Shown: positions 25,853-33,041 of the stretch, one piece after another
Numbering within the stretch: the stretch's first letter is position 1
Layout: each line of letters begins with the position of its first letter
Source: Phaeocystidibacter luteus
GTDB lineage: Bacteria > Bacteroidota > Bacteroidia > Flavobacteriales > Schleiferiaceae
Assembly (NCBI RefSeq): GCF_008933115.1
Contig: NZ_WBVO01000006.1
Location: 1 to 64,000 of the forward strand
DNA: 64,000 nucleotides
Direction: 5' to 3'
Position numbers and translations under genes: made by a program
The notes under the pieces: generated by a model
The model's input: only the letters and a program-made list of their open reading frames with translations
The model's database searches: none
What the model was told of the DNA's origin: nothing

Positions 25853-26578
25853 ATGAAAAACGTAGTTATCCTTTTTATTTTTTTCACACCTCAATTAAGT
25901 GCTCAAAACCACAGTTATTTTCAATTAAGTACTGGATATAAACAGTTTGAAGCGTTAATACTACCTACTGAGGAACAGCTTAATACCTTCTACTCTAACT
26001 CATCTGGTCAGACCAATGCATTAAGGCTCGGTACTCCGCACAACATAAGCTTTCTAATTGGACTACGAGAATTAGATTTTAGACGATCAAGATGGTCCTT
26101 TGCGAACCTTTCTCTAGGGTTTGTCCGATCCTGGATGTCACTTGATGGATATGCAGAGAATACTGATGCAACAAGGATAGCGCTGTTGAGACATACATCA
26201 TCAGACGCTTTTTCTTTAGGCTATCAGATTCAACTAACTAACGAAACTAAGTATTCATCTCCTTTCCGATTCGTGATGAATTTAGGGGTTCTATCTTATT
26301 ATAAATTTAACCATGTTATTGTATATGATGAAGTCGCCTATGTAGGTGATTACAATACAAAAGGTCGATCAAATTTGGAGGAGGCGGACTTACTATTAGT
26401 CGGGATTAATTGTGAGCCCGGGATGATTTACTTTTTTCCTCGTAATCGTTATAAACGTTACTTATCCATCTCCCTTCCATTGGGAATAACGTATGGTTGG
26501 AATTTTACGGGAAAATCTGGTCCGGTATTCGCTCCTTACTATGGATACATTGATATAGCCCTTGGTTTTCGTCTCTGA
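25853..26578 (+). CDS. Hypothetical outer-membrane barrel protein of the island
   Basis: A 241-residue exported protein with signal peptide MKNVVILFIFFTPQLSAQ and alternating strands (SRWSFANLSLGFVRSW, FRFVMNLGVLSYYKF, YLSISLPLGITYGW) ending in ...DIALGFRL, typical of small outer-membrane barrels. It starts 4 nt after the metalloprotease stop, so the two are coexpressed. It may anchor or process the upstream secreted proteins; that is inference. Confidence 0.6.
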   Translation: MKNVVILFIFFTPQLSAQNHSYFQLSTGYKQFEALILPTEEQLNTFYSNSSGQTNALRLGTPHNISFLIGLRELDFRRSRWSFANLSLGFVRSWMSLDGYAENTDATRIALLRHTSSDAFSLGYQIQLTNETKYSSPFRFVMNLGVLSYYKFNHVIVYDEVAYVGDYNTKGRSNLEEADLLLVGINCEPGMIYFFPRNRYKRYLSISLPLGITYGWNFTGKSGPVFAPYYGYIDIALGFRL

Positions 26579-26654
26579 AGTAAGTGGGTCACCCAATGGT
26601 ACTGATAGACCGTTATCCTTTCATCAGTTAGTCTTAACTCAATTTCTCATGGAC

Positions 26655-27393
26655 CTAGACTTCTTTGGTCCGGTAGTAAATCAGTTCTTTATCCTCACAG
26701 ACGAAAACTTGACTAATGATATTACTGCGTAAGGTGCGATTTGGACTGAAGCCTTCCCCATTTTGGGGAAGTTTACCAGACAGGTCCAATGTTTCTAGTT
26801 CCCGGATTTGATCTCTCGACAACGCTTGTTTCCTTGTTGCTTCTACTTTTGGGAACAACCCCTTTTTGAAAGGGTAGTCAACCTGGTTCATATACCCTTG
26901 ATTGATTGCTTCATTTACCAAGGTTCGGATACTACATAGGTAGTTGTGCACAGTTGAATTAGCGGCCCCATCGGACTCCTTTAGGTTCCGAAAAGTCCGG
27001 AGGTTAGAATAGGTCACATCCTTAAACGAAAGATTATTTTTCCGGAGACATCTCTCCAGCTGAAGCAGGGCCGTATTGTAAACAGTCGCTGTAGTTTCCC
27101 TGCCGGCAGTTCTCATTCCTTGAATATGATGCCTTGAAACCCTCACTGAAGCTCGTTAAAGAAGGTCTGACACCGCAAACATATTCGGCAACCCCATCGA
27201 TTCTAAAACCCTTCTCAATAGCTTCGTACGCTTTGAACTCAACTTCTTTAATCCGCTCGTTAATCTTGCTCGAGTCCGGATATGAAAATCTTACTAGTCC
27301 CACTCAATCCCCCCCCTGCAGAGCTGTACATATTGAGGGGAACATTCTTTGTTTTTCTGCGATGGGTAAACCTAACCTTGATCGGATAACTCT
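26655..27393 (-). pseudogene. Degenerate tyrosine-recombinase (integrase) of the island
   Basis: Three fragments in different frames resemble one Bacteroidota phage integrase. An Arm DNA-binding piece (YPIKVRFTHRRKTKNVPLNM) lies at about 27388-27317. A middle piece (SSKINERIKEVEFKAYEAI) lies at 27303-27130. A core-binding SAM-like piece (TTATVYNTALLQLERCLRKN ... STVHNYLCSIRTLVNEAI ... KQALSRDQIRELETLDLSG) runs to 26655. The catalytic R, HxxR and Tyr motifs are absent. A run of eight G (minus strand, 27309-27316) sits at the first junction. Inactive, so the island is no longer self-mobile. It lies next to the intact tRNA-Val, as expected for an island integrase. Confidence 0.85.
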
Positions 27394-27590
27394 AAATATT
27401 TCTTTGGAATAGGTGAAAAGCAAGACCTTGACGGTCACTTCATGCATAGAGAGGGTTTATTAGTTGAACAACAAAATTGCATTCTGATACATTTTTATGC
27501 TATTTCTTGCGTGGACCTCTCCTGTGAATAAAATATCTCGAAAACGAAAAAACCCCGCATTCTCACTAGAATACGGGGTTTTCAAAGGTT
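27304..27590. other. AT-rich spacer with terminator-like hairpin
   Basis: Upstream of the integrase remnant. A strong hairpin lies at 27549-27582 (AAAACCCCG and CGGGGTTTT with an inner ATTCT/AGAAT stem and CACT loop). Apart from this and the integrase Arm fragment I see nothing coding. Confidence 0.55.
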
Positions 27591-27592
27591 GT

Positions 27593-27740
27593 GAGTGATG
27601 AGGGATTCCGCTTATGCCTCACGGCATCCAAGGAGGGGGATCCACTTCAAAGAAGCCCCTCGCTCCGCTCGGAATGTGCTTTTTTTATGCCTACTCATCG
27701 AAGCAGGCTTCAATCTCAGTCCAAATAAGTTCCGGTTGAC
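27593..27740. repeat. Diverged copy of tRNA-flanking repeat family
   Basis: Starts with GAGTGATGAGGGATTC, one mismatch to the tRNA-Val 3'-end block, then GATTCCGCT-TATGCCTC-ACGGCATCC, a diverged copy of the segment at 27746 onward, with a hairpin/T-run about 50 bp later. Together with the 211-bp repeat it forms an imperfect tandem family. Confidence 0.55.
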
Positions 27741-27743
27741 GAT

Positions 27744-27954
27744 GGATTCCGCTCGTGCCTCGCGGCATCCGGAGAGGGAACCTTCATTAAGAGAAAGCCT
27801 GCACTCCGCCATCCGGCGAAGTGCTACGGCTTTTTTTACGCCCCTGCACTTACAAGCAAGCTTGACGTGCGGGCATAAAAAAAGCCTCGCTTTCGCGAGG
27901 CTTCCTCTTGGTGGGTGATGAGGGATTCGAACCCCCGACCCTCTGCTTGTAAGG
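27744..27954. repeat. Right 211-bp direct repeat of tRNA-Val island
   Basis: Twin of 21659-21869. It supplies the 3' half of the intact tRNA-Val and its terminator, and marks the right attachment site, adjoining the integrase remnant. Confidence 0.92.
27877..27902 (-). terminator. Terminator of tRNA-Val
   Basis: Minus-strand AGCCTCGC-GAAA-GCGAGGCT with a seven-T tail, a textbook intrinsic terminator. Confidence 0.88.
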
Positions 27955-27986
27955 CAGATGCTCTGAACCAACTGAGCTAATCACCC
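27912..27986 (-). tRNA. tRNA-Val (anticodon TAC)
   Basis: Full cloverleaf on the minus strand: acceptor GGGTGAT/ATCACCC, D-arm TAGCTCAGTTGGTTCAGAGC, anticodon loop TTACAAG giving UAC, T-arm with TTCGAAC and discriminator A. Island attachment falls in the anticodon arm. Confidence 0.96.
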
Positions 27987-28126
27987 TTTCTGTAGTGCTA
28001 TCGTTGTTGCGATTGCGGGTGCAAATATAGACCACATCCGAGAACCTGCAAGAGGTGTAGGGCAAAAAAATGAAAATAATTTCTTCGCTTTCACTTAACA
28101 TGCTGGAATCGTGAGATATCCTTTTC

Positions 28127-28163
28127 AAAAAAAAATCCCGCCTCAGTAACACTGGGCGGGATT
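28127..28163 (-). terminator. Terminator of small gene 28184-28420
   Basis: Minus strand AATCCCGCC and GGCGGGATT arms with a 12-nt loop, followed by nine T. Confidence 0.82.
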
Positions 28164-28183
28164 CTTCATTTTGATCTCAACAA

Positions 28184-28420
28184 TTACTTCTTGGATACTT
28201 TGTAACCAAGGCTCTTCAGATAATCGATGTGCTCATCAACTTCTGCCTGCTTCTGCTTGTCGATAATCTTGTCAATACTCTTCTTGAGGCCATTCAACTC
28301 ATCTGTGCTGAATTTGCCCAAGAACTGTCCTGCAAATAGGGACTTCAACGTCTTATTCGTATTTTGATTCTCACGAATCTTGCCCACAATCTGCAAAGGA
28401 GTGATGTTGTCTCTTGCCAT
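28184..28420 (-). CDS. Small hypothetical cytoplasmic protein
   Basis: A 78-residue soluble, lysine/asparagine-rich, mostly helical protein (GKFSTDELNGLKKSIDKIIDKQKQAEVDEHIDYLKSLG). No family recognised. It has its own terminator just downstream and lies between the tRNA-Val and the E1 dehydrogenase gene, so it is probably transcribed on its own. Confidence 0.55.
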   Translation of the reverse strand: MARDNITPLQIVGKIRENQNTNKTLKSLFAGQFLGKFSTDELNGLKKSIDKIIDKQKQAEVDEHIDYLKSLGYKVSKK

Positions 28421-28480
28421 ATCTCTCTTTTATAAATTTGTCTCTCGGCGTCTAAAGTAACACAAAAGAGTTAAATCTTT

Positions 28481-30463
28481 CTAATAGTCAAGAAGTTGTC
28501 GAATCTTAGCTTCCAATTTTGACCAAGGCAAGAAGCCTTCCTCTAGTTCTGGAGCAAACGGAACCGCAGTATCCATCGACGTTAACGTCATTACCGGCGC
28601 GTCCAAGTGATCGAATACTTCAGCCTGAATCTCATTCGAAATGTCGTGGATAAAGGAACCCGATTTCACATCTTCCGTCACCAACAAAACCTTACCGGTT
28701 TTCGATACACTTTCCAACACGGTTTCTTTATCCCACGGAACCAACGTTCTCAAGTCAATCAATTCAATATCAGCGAATTCCTCAACTTCAGACAAGAGCT
28801 TTTTGCACTTAACTACGCCCATTCCATAGGTGATAATCGTGGCTGTTTGCCCTGATCTAACAACGCTCGCCTTCCCGAACGGTAGCGTGTAATGTCCGAC
28901 CGGAACTTCCATCTCCCCACTTCTGTAGATGCCTTTATGCTCAAAGAACATAACAGGGTTCGGGTCTTCAAATGCCTGAAGAAGCAATCCTTTCGCCTCC
29001 GCAGCATTACTTGGATACACCACCTTCAAGCCAGGGGTGTGCGTAAACCAGGCTTCGTTACTCTGACTGTGAAACGGTCCCGCCGCTACTCCAGCACCCG
29101 TAGGCATTCGAACAACAACATCCGCCTTCTGTCCCCAACGCCAATGAATCTTAGCGAGGTTATTTACGATCTGCGTGAATCCTTCGGTAACGAAGTCGGC
29201 GAACTGCATTTCAACCATAGACTTGTAGCCTTGAATTGAAAGTCCAAGTCCCGTACCCACAATCGCCGCTTCGCAAAGTGGAGTATTGCGAACGCGGTCA
29301 CTGCCATGTTTCGTCATTAATCCATCAGTGGCCTTGAAAACGCCACCGTAATCCGCAATGTCCTGCCCCATCAACACCAAGTTCTGGTGCTTGTCCATCG
29401 CAAGGTCCAAAGCATCGTGAATGGCATCAATCATTCGCATAGGTTTCGTTTCGTCTGACGACGGCTTTACCTCTTCATTCTTGAAATCGGCATAAACATC
29501 GCCTAGCTCTACCTCTGCATCAAATACAATCTTCTCATACGAATCGGCCTTCTCGAGCATATCGGCAATGTGCTTTACTGCCGCCTTCTTGATTTCATCT
29601 GCCTCAGAAGCAGATAGAATCCCAGCTTCAATAAGTGTCTTCTCGTAGTTTTCTACTGGGTCTTTCTTCGACCATTCGTCGATCAAGCCATCGGGATAGT
29701 ACTTCGTTCCCGAAGCTTCCTCATGTCCGCGGATTCTGAACGTTTTGCACTCCAACAAAACAGGACGTGGACGAGTGCGCATGCTCTCGGCAAGGGCCTT
29801 CGTGGTGCGGTAAACGCTTTCAATATCATTGCCATCCACCGTATAAGCTTCCATTCCGTAAGCCGGACCTTTTACTGTGAATGAATCAAAATTGAATTGT
29901 TCTCTAGACGGCGTGCTAAGGCCCCATTGGTTGTTTTCTACAACGAATAGTACGGGGAGTTGCCATACGGATGCTACGTTTAGCGCTTCGTGGAAATCCC
30001 CTTCCGATGCACCACCATCGCCGGTGTACACCATGCTGATCTTCTGCTCACCGCTCAACTTGTGTGCGAGGCTGAGACCGTCAGCTACGCCGAGTTGTGG
30101 GCCAAGGTGACTAATCATTCCAACGATTCTATGCTCGTTGGTACCGAAGTGGAATGAACGATCGCGTCCCTTGGTGAATCCTTCAGCCTTTCCTTGGAAT
30201 TGCGCGAAGAGTCTGTCTAGCGGAACGTTGCGCGTTGTAAAGACACCGAGGTTTCTGTGCATCGTACAGATGTACTCGTCGTCTTGCATGGCCATAGAAG
30301 TGCCCACGGAAACGGCTTCCTGGCCATATCCTGAAAACCACTTAGAAATTCTACCCTGACGAAGGAGAATGAGCATCTTCTCTTCGATTTTACGCGGGGT
30401 AATGATGGCCTTATATAATTCAATTTGCTCTTCTCTGGTAAGAGCAGGTTGACCGTCTGTCAT
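28481..30463 (-). CDS. Fused alpha/beta 2-oxoacid dehydrogenase E1 component
   Basis: A 660-residue thiamine-diphosphate enzyme with alpha and beta subunits joined. Alpha (about 1-320): RQGRISKWFSGYGQEAV, and the ThDP motif GDGGASEGDFHEALN ... ENN. Beta (about 345-660): MRMIDAIHDALDLAMDKH, GQDIADYGGVF, FADFVTEGFTQIVNNLAK, RMPTGAG, and a C-terminal LVTEDVKSGSFIHDI. This decarboxylates branched-chain or related 2-oxoacids in the E1-E2-E3 complex; the branched-chain type is most likely. Fused E1s of this layout are common in Bacteroidota. It is divergent from the oxygenase gene at 30629. Confidence 0.9.
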   Translation of the reverse strand: MTDGQPALTREEQIELYKAIITPRKIEEKMLILLRQGRISKWFSGYGQEAVSVGTSMAMQDDEYICTMHRNLGVFTTRNVPLDRLFAQFQGKAEGFTKGRDRSFHFGTNEHRIVGMISHLGPQLGVADGLSLAHKLSGEQKISMVYTGDGGASEGDFHEALNVASVWQLPVLFVVENNQWGLSTPSREQFNFDSFTVKGPAYGMEAYTVDGNDIESVYRTTKALAESMRTRPRPVLLECKTFRIRGHEEASGTKYYPDGLIDEWSKKDPVENYEKTLIEAGILSASEADEIKKAAVKHIADMLEKADSYEKIVFDAEVELGDVYADFKNEEVKPSSDETKPMRMIDAIHDALDLAMDKHQNLVLMGQDIADYGGVFKATDGLMTKHGSDRVRNTPLCEAAIVGTGLGLSIQGYKSMVEMQFADFVTEGFTQIVNNLAKIHWRWGQKADVVVRMPTGAGVAAGPFHSQSNEAWFTHTPGLKVVYPSNAAEAKGLLLQAFEDPNPVMFFEHKGIYRSGEMEVPVGHYTLPFGKASVVRSGQTATIITYGMGVVKCKKLLSEVEEFADIELIDLRTLVPWDKETVLESVSKTGKVLLVTEDVKSGSFIHDISNEIQAEVFDHLDAPVMTLTSMDTAVPFAPELEEGFLPWSKLEAKIRQLLDY

Positions 30464-30601
30464 GTTTGTTTTGCCTTTTCTTCTTGTGTTTGCAAACGAA
30501 ATCCAAATGTAATGAGGTCTCGTTCACATCTACACAAATGCGCGCAATAAATGTGAATATTTAATGGGAGGTTCGTTCTAAAATACCCAACTTGCAGTTC
30601 G

Positions 30602-30609
30602 TACCTTTG
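30602..30609 (+). promoter_or_regulatory. TAnnTTTG element of the 2OG-oxygenase operon
   Basis: TACCTTTG, exact consensus, 19 nt upstream of the ATG at 30629. Confidence 0.6.
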
Positions 30610-30628
30610 CCCCTTAACCCACACATCT

Positions 30629-31579
30629 ATGGCACTAAGCAGTATTCCGACCGTTGACCTACAGGACTTTCGTTCTGGAGATTCAGTGCGCAAGAACAAG
30701 TTTATCAAAGCTCTTGGGCAGGCCTACGAAGAGATTGGATTTGTGACCGTTACAAATCACGGTTTGAGCGAGGCTCTCCGTGAGAATCTATACGAACAAG
30801 TAGAGTCGTTTTTCGCCCTCCCAGAGGACGTTAAAATGCAATATCATATTGATGGATTGGCTGGACAACGCGGCTACACTCCATTTGGAAAAGAGCATGC
30901 AAAGGGCCACAATGCTGGTGACCTCAAAGAGTTCTTCCAATTTGGACAAAGCGTGAAGAACAATCCAGCGTTGGCCGATTTATACCCTAAGAATGTAAGC
31001 GTAAGCGAGCTACCCCAGTTTAACCCTGCGGGAATGCAAGCCTACAAAACACTCGAACAAGCGGGAAGCGAATTGCTTCAAGCCATTGCTCTTTACTTAG
31101 GCTTGGAGGAGAATTACTTTGAAGACAAGATTGAGAACGGCAACTCCATACTAAGAGCTATTCACTATCCACCAATCACAGAAGAACCGAAAGATGCAGT
31201 TCGCGCGGCAGAGCACGAAGACATCAACCTCATCACCTTGTTGATGGGCGCATCGGCTGAAGGACTTGAAGTAAAGACCAAGGCAGGCGACTGGATTGGG
31301 GTGAATGTTTCTGAAGACGCCGTTGTAGTAAACGTTGGTGACATGCTTCAGCGCCTCACGAACAACGTACTTCGTTCTACAACCCACCGCGTGGTAAACC
31401 CACCAAAAGAGAAATGGGGAACCTCTCGTTTCAGCATTCCTTTCTTCTTGCACCCTATTTCAGAAATGGATCTGACATGCCTTGAGTCGTGCATCACATC
31501 GAAAAATGAGAAGCAATACAACGACATGACGGCTGGAGAATATCTTGACGAGAGACTTCGCGAAATCGGATTGAAGTAA
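30629..31579 (+). CDS. 2-oxoglutarate/Fe(II)-dependent oxygenase (isopenicillin N synthase-like)
   Basis: A 316-residue cytoplasmic enzyme. The N-terminal [10 protein letters not shown] and GFVTVTNHG belong to the DIOX_N region. The iron triad is seen as [13 protein letters not shown] (His, Asp) and [10 protein letters not shown] (His), followed by RFSIPFF as the 2-oxoglutarate-binding RxS motif. The reaction could be hydroxylation or ring formation; the substrate is unknown. Its last base overlaps the trmD start (TAATG), so the two genes share a transcript. Confidence 0.85.
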   Translation: MALSSIPTVDLQDFRSGDSVRKNKFIKALGQAYEEIGFVTVTNHGLSEALRENLYEQVESFFALPEDVKMQYHIDGLAGQRGYTPFGKEHAKGHNAGDLKEFFQFGQSVKNNPALADLYPKNVSVSELPQFNPAGMQAYKTLEQAGSELLQAIALYLGLEENYFEDKIENGNSILRAIHYPPITEEPKDAVRAAEHEDINLITLLMGASAEGLEVKTKAGDWIGVNVSEDAVVVNVGDMLQRLTNNVLRSTTHRVVNPPKEKWGTSRFSIPFFLHPISEMDLTCLESCITSKNEKQYNDMTAGEYLDERLREIGLK

Positions 31580-32262
31580 TGCGTATCGACATAATCACGG
31601 TTCTACCCGAGCTTCTCCGTAGTCCATTTGAGCACTCCATTCTCAAACGTGCGCAAGACAAAGGCCTGGTAGAAGTACATCTACACGACCTCCGCGAGTA
31701 CGGTTTTGGTAAACACAAGCAGGTGGATGACTATCAATTCGGCGGTGGCGCTGGAATGGTCATGATGGCCGAGCCCATTTTCGCATGCGTGGAAGAACTG
31801 CAGGCGGAGAGGAAGTACGACGAGATTATCTACATGACACCGGACGGGCAGACCTTCAATCAACGTCACGCCAACTCGCTGTCTTTGGTGGAGAATATCA
31901 TTATCCTCGCGGGACACTATAAAGGAGTGGATCAGCGCGTTCGCGATCACCTCATCACGCTTGAGTTGAGCATCGGTGATTTTGTACTAAGTGGAGGCGA
32001 ACTTGCTGCCGCGGTAGTGAGCGATGCCGTTATCAGACTTCTTCCTGGAGTTCTAAATGATGAAACGTCGGCCTTGACAGATTCCTTCCAAGATAATCTG
32101 CTCGCACCGCCTGTTTACACGCGACCGGCAAAGTTTAGAGGATGGGAAGTGCCGGAGGTGCTTCGCAGTGGCGATTTCAAGAAAATTGAAGATTGGCGTC
32201 ACGATCAAGCCGTGCAACGAACCAAGGATCGTCGTCCCGATTTGCTGGACGACAAAAAATGA
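31579..32262 (+). CDS. trmD: tRNA (guanine-N1-)-methyltransferase
   Basis: A 227-residue SAM-dependent knotted SPOUT enzyme that methylates G37 of tRNAs. Typical sequence: [80 protein letters not shown] and [16 protein letters not shown]. Length and motifs are standard. Followed by rplS, the usual neighbour of trmD, after a 146-nt leader. Confidence 0.95.
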   Translation: MRIDIITVLPELLRSPFEHSILKRAQDKGLVEVHLHDLREYGFGKHKQVDDYQFGGGAGMVMMAEPIFACVEELQAERKYDEIIYMTPDGQTFNQRHANSLSLVENIIILAGHYKGVDQRVRDHLITLELSIGDFVLSGGELAAAVVSDAVIRLLPGVLNDETSALTDSFQDNLLAPPVYTRPAKFRGWEVPEVLRSGDFKKIEDWRHDQAVQRTKDRRPDLLDDKK

Positions 32263-32295
32263 GGCAGTTAGCCTCCCTTTTTAGAAAAATCATCG

Positions 32296-32408
32296 TAATA
32301 TTGCAGCCCAATTCGGAGGCAGGTACCAAAGAATTGCTGACGTGGGGTTAACCTCTGGCAAGAGTTGTGAATGTTAACTCGCGATTGAACACATTAATAG
32401 TCAGAAAG
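32296..32408 (+). promoter_or_regulatory. rplS upstream leader region
   Basis: TAATATTG (32296-32303, one mismatch to TAnnTTTG) begins about 105 nt before the rplS ATG. A short GAGGC/GCCTC hairpin with T-rich tail lies just before (32263-32281) and may end the trmD transcript. The remaining leader contains GGTTAACCTCTGGC and GTTGTGAATGTTAACTC segments that may pair. L19 autoregulatory leaders are described in Firmicutes; whether this one acts so is unknown. Confidence 0.35.
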
Positions 32409-32756
32409 ATGGATCTGATTTCTTACGTAGAAGATAAGTTCATTGAACGCAAAGATCTTCCAGAATTTTCAGCAGGTGATACAATCACTGTGTATTACCA
32501 GATTAAAGAGGGCGAGAAGACTCGTACTCAGTTCTTCCGTGGGGTTGTTCTCCAGCGTCGTGGTACTGGTGTAACTGAAACGTTCACCATCCGCAAAATG
32601 TCAGGAAACATTGGTGTAGAGCGTATCTTCCCAATCAACCTTCCTGGAATCGAAAAGATTGAAATCAACAAGCGTGGTAAAGTACGTCGTTCACGTATTT
32701 TCTATCAGCGTGAGCGTACCGGTAAGGCCGCACGTATTAAGGAAAAGAGAATGTAG
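32409..32756 (+). CDS. rplS: 50S ribosomal protein L19
   Basis: A 115-residue ribosomal protein. I use ATG 32409 (MDLISYVEDKFIERKDLPEF); an upstream in-frame ATG at 32367 adds a non-conserved stretch. Signatures are FSAGDTITVYYQIKEGEKTR, FRGVVLQRRGTG, SGNIGVERIFPINLPGIEKIE and RGKVRRSRIFYQR. Followed by a clear terminator. Confidence 0.96.
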   Translation: MDLISYVEDKFIERKDLPEFSAGDTITVYYQIKEGEKTRTQFFRGVVLQRRGTGVTETFTIRKMSGNIGVERIFPINLPGIEKIEINKRGKVRRSRIFYQRERTGKAARIKEKRM

Positions 32757-32779
32757 TATTTACATCCTCCTAATACTAG

Positions 32780-32805
32780 AGCCGCTACTTTGTAGCGGCT
32801 TTTTT
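32780..32805 (+). terminator. Terminator of rplS
   Basis: AGCCGCTA-CTTTG-TAGCGGCT hairpin and T-run. Confidence 0.88.
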
Positions 32806-32810
32806 AGTTT

Positions 32811-33038
32811 ATGGCACATACTACTACACGCGGCTACCGCATCATCGATAAAAGACTCAACGGAAAGTTGGGCATCCTGTTAGCTTCCGTTAACGGACAC
32901 CGATATATTGTGTCAATCCATTTCTATTTCTGGGGAATACAAATCTCCAAGAAGAACTACGAATTCGATACCGAAACCGAAGCCGCGTTCTTCTTTAAAC
33001 GATCGCTTATCAAGCTCCTTGGCGAAGCTTCTCTGTAG
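32811..33038 (+). CDS. Small hypothetical protein
   Basis: A 75-residue basic protein (RIIDKRLNGKLGILLASVNG, HFYFWGIQISKKNYEFDTETEAAFFFKRSL). No family recognised. It begins only 5 nt after the rplS terminator T-run and has no visible promoter, so it may depend on readthrough. The sequence looks like a real small protein rather than random translation, but evidence is modest. Confidence 0.4.
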   Translation: MAHTTTRGYRIIDKRLNGKLGILLASVNGHRYIVSIHFYFWGIQISKKNYEFDTETEAAFFFKRSLIKLLGEASL

Positions 33039-33041
33039 TTT

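Noticed and set aside
27595-27918. Plus-strand ORF over the right repeat
   Set aside because: Same spurious repeat translation, overlapping the tRNA-Val terminator.
27850-28152. Minus-strand ORF across tRNA-Val
   Set aside because: Runs through the tRNA gene and its terminator.
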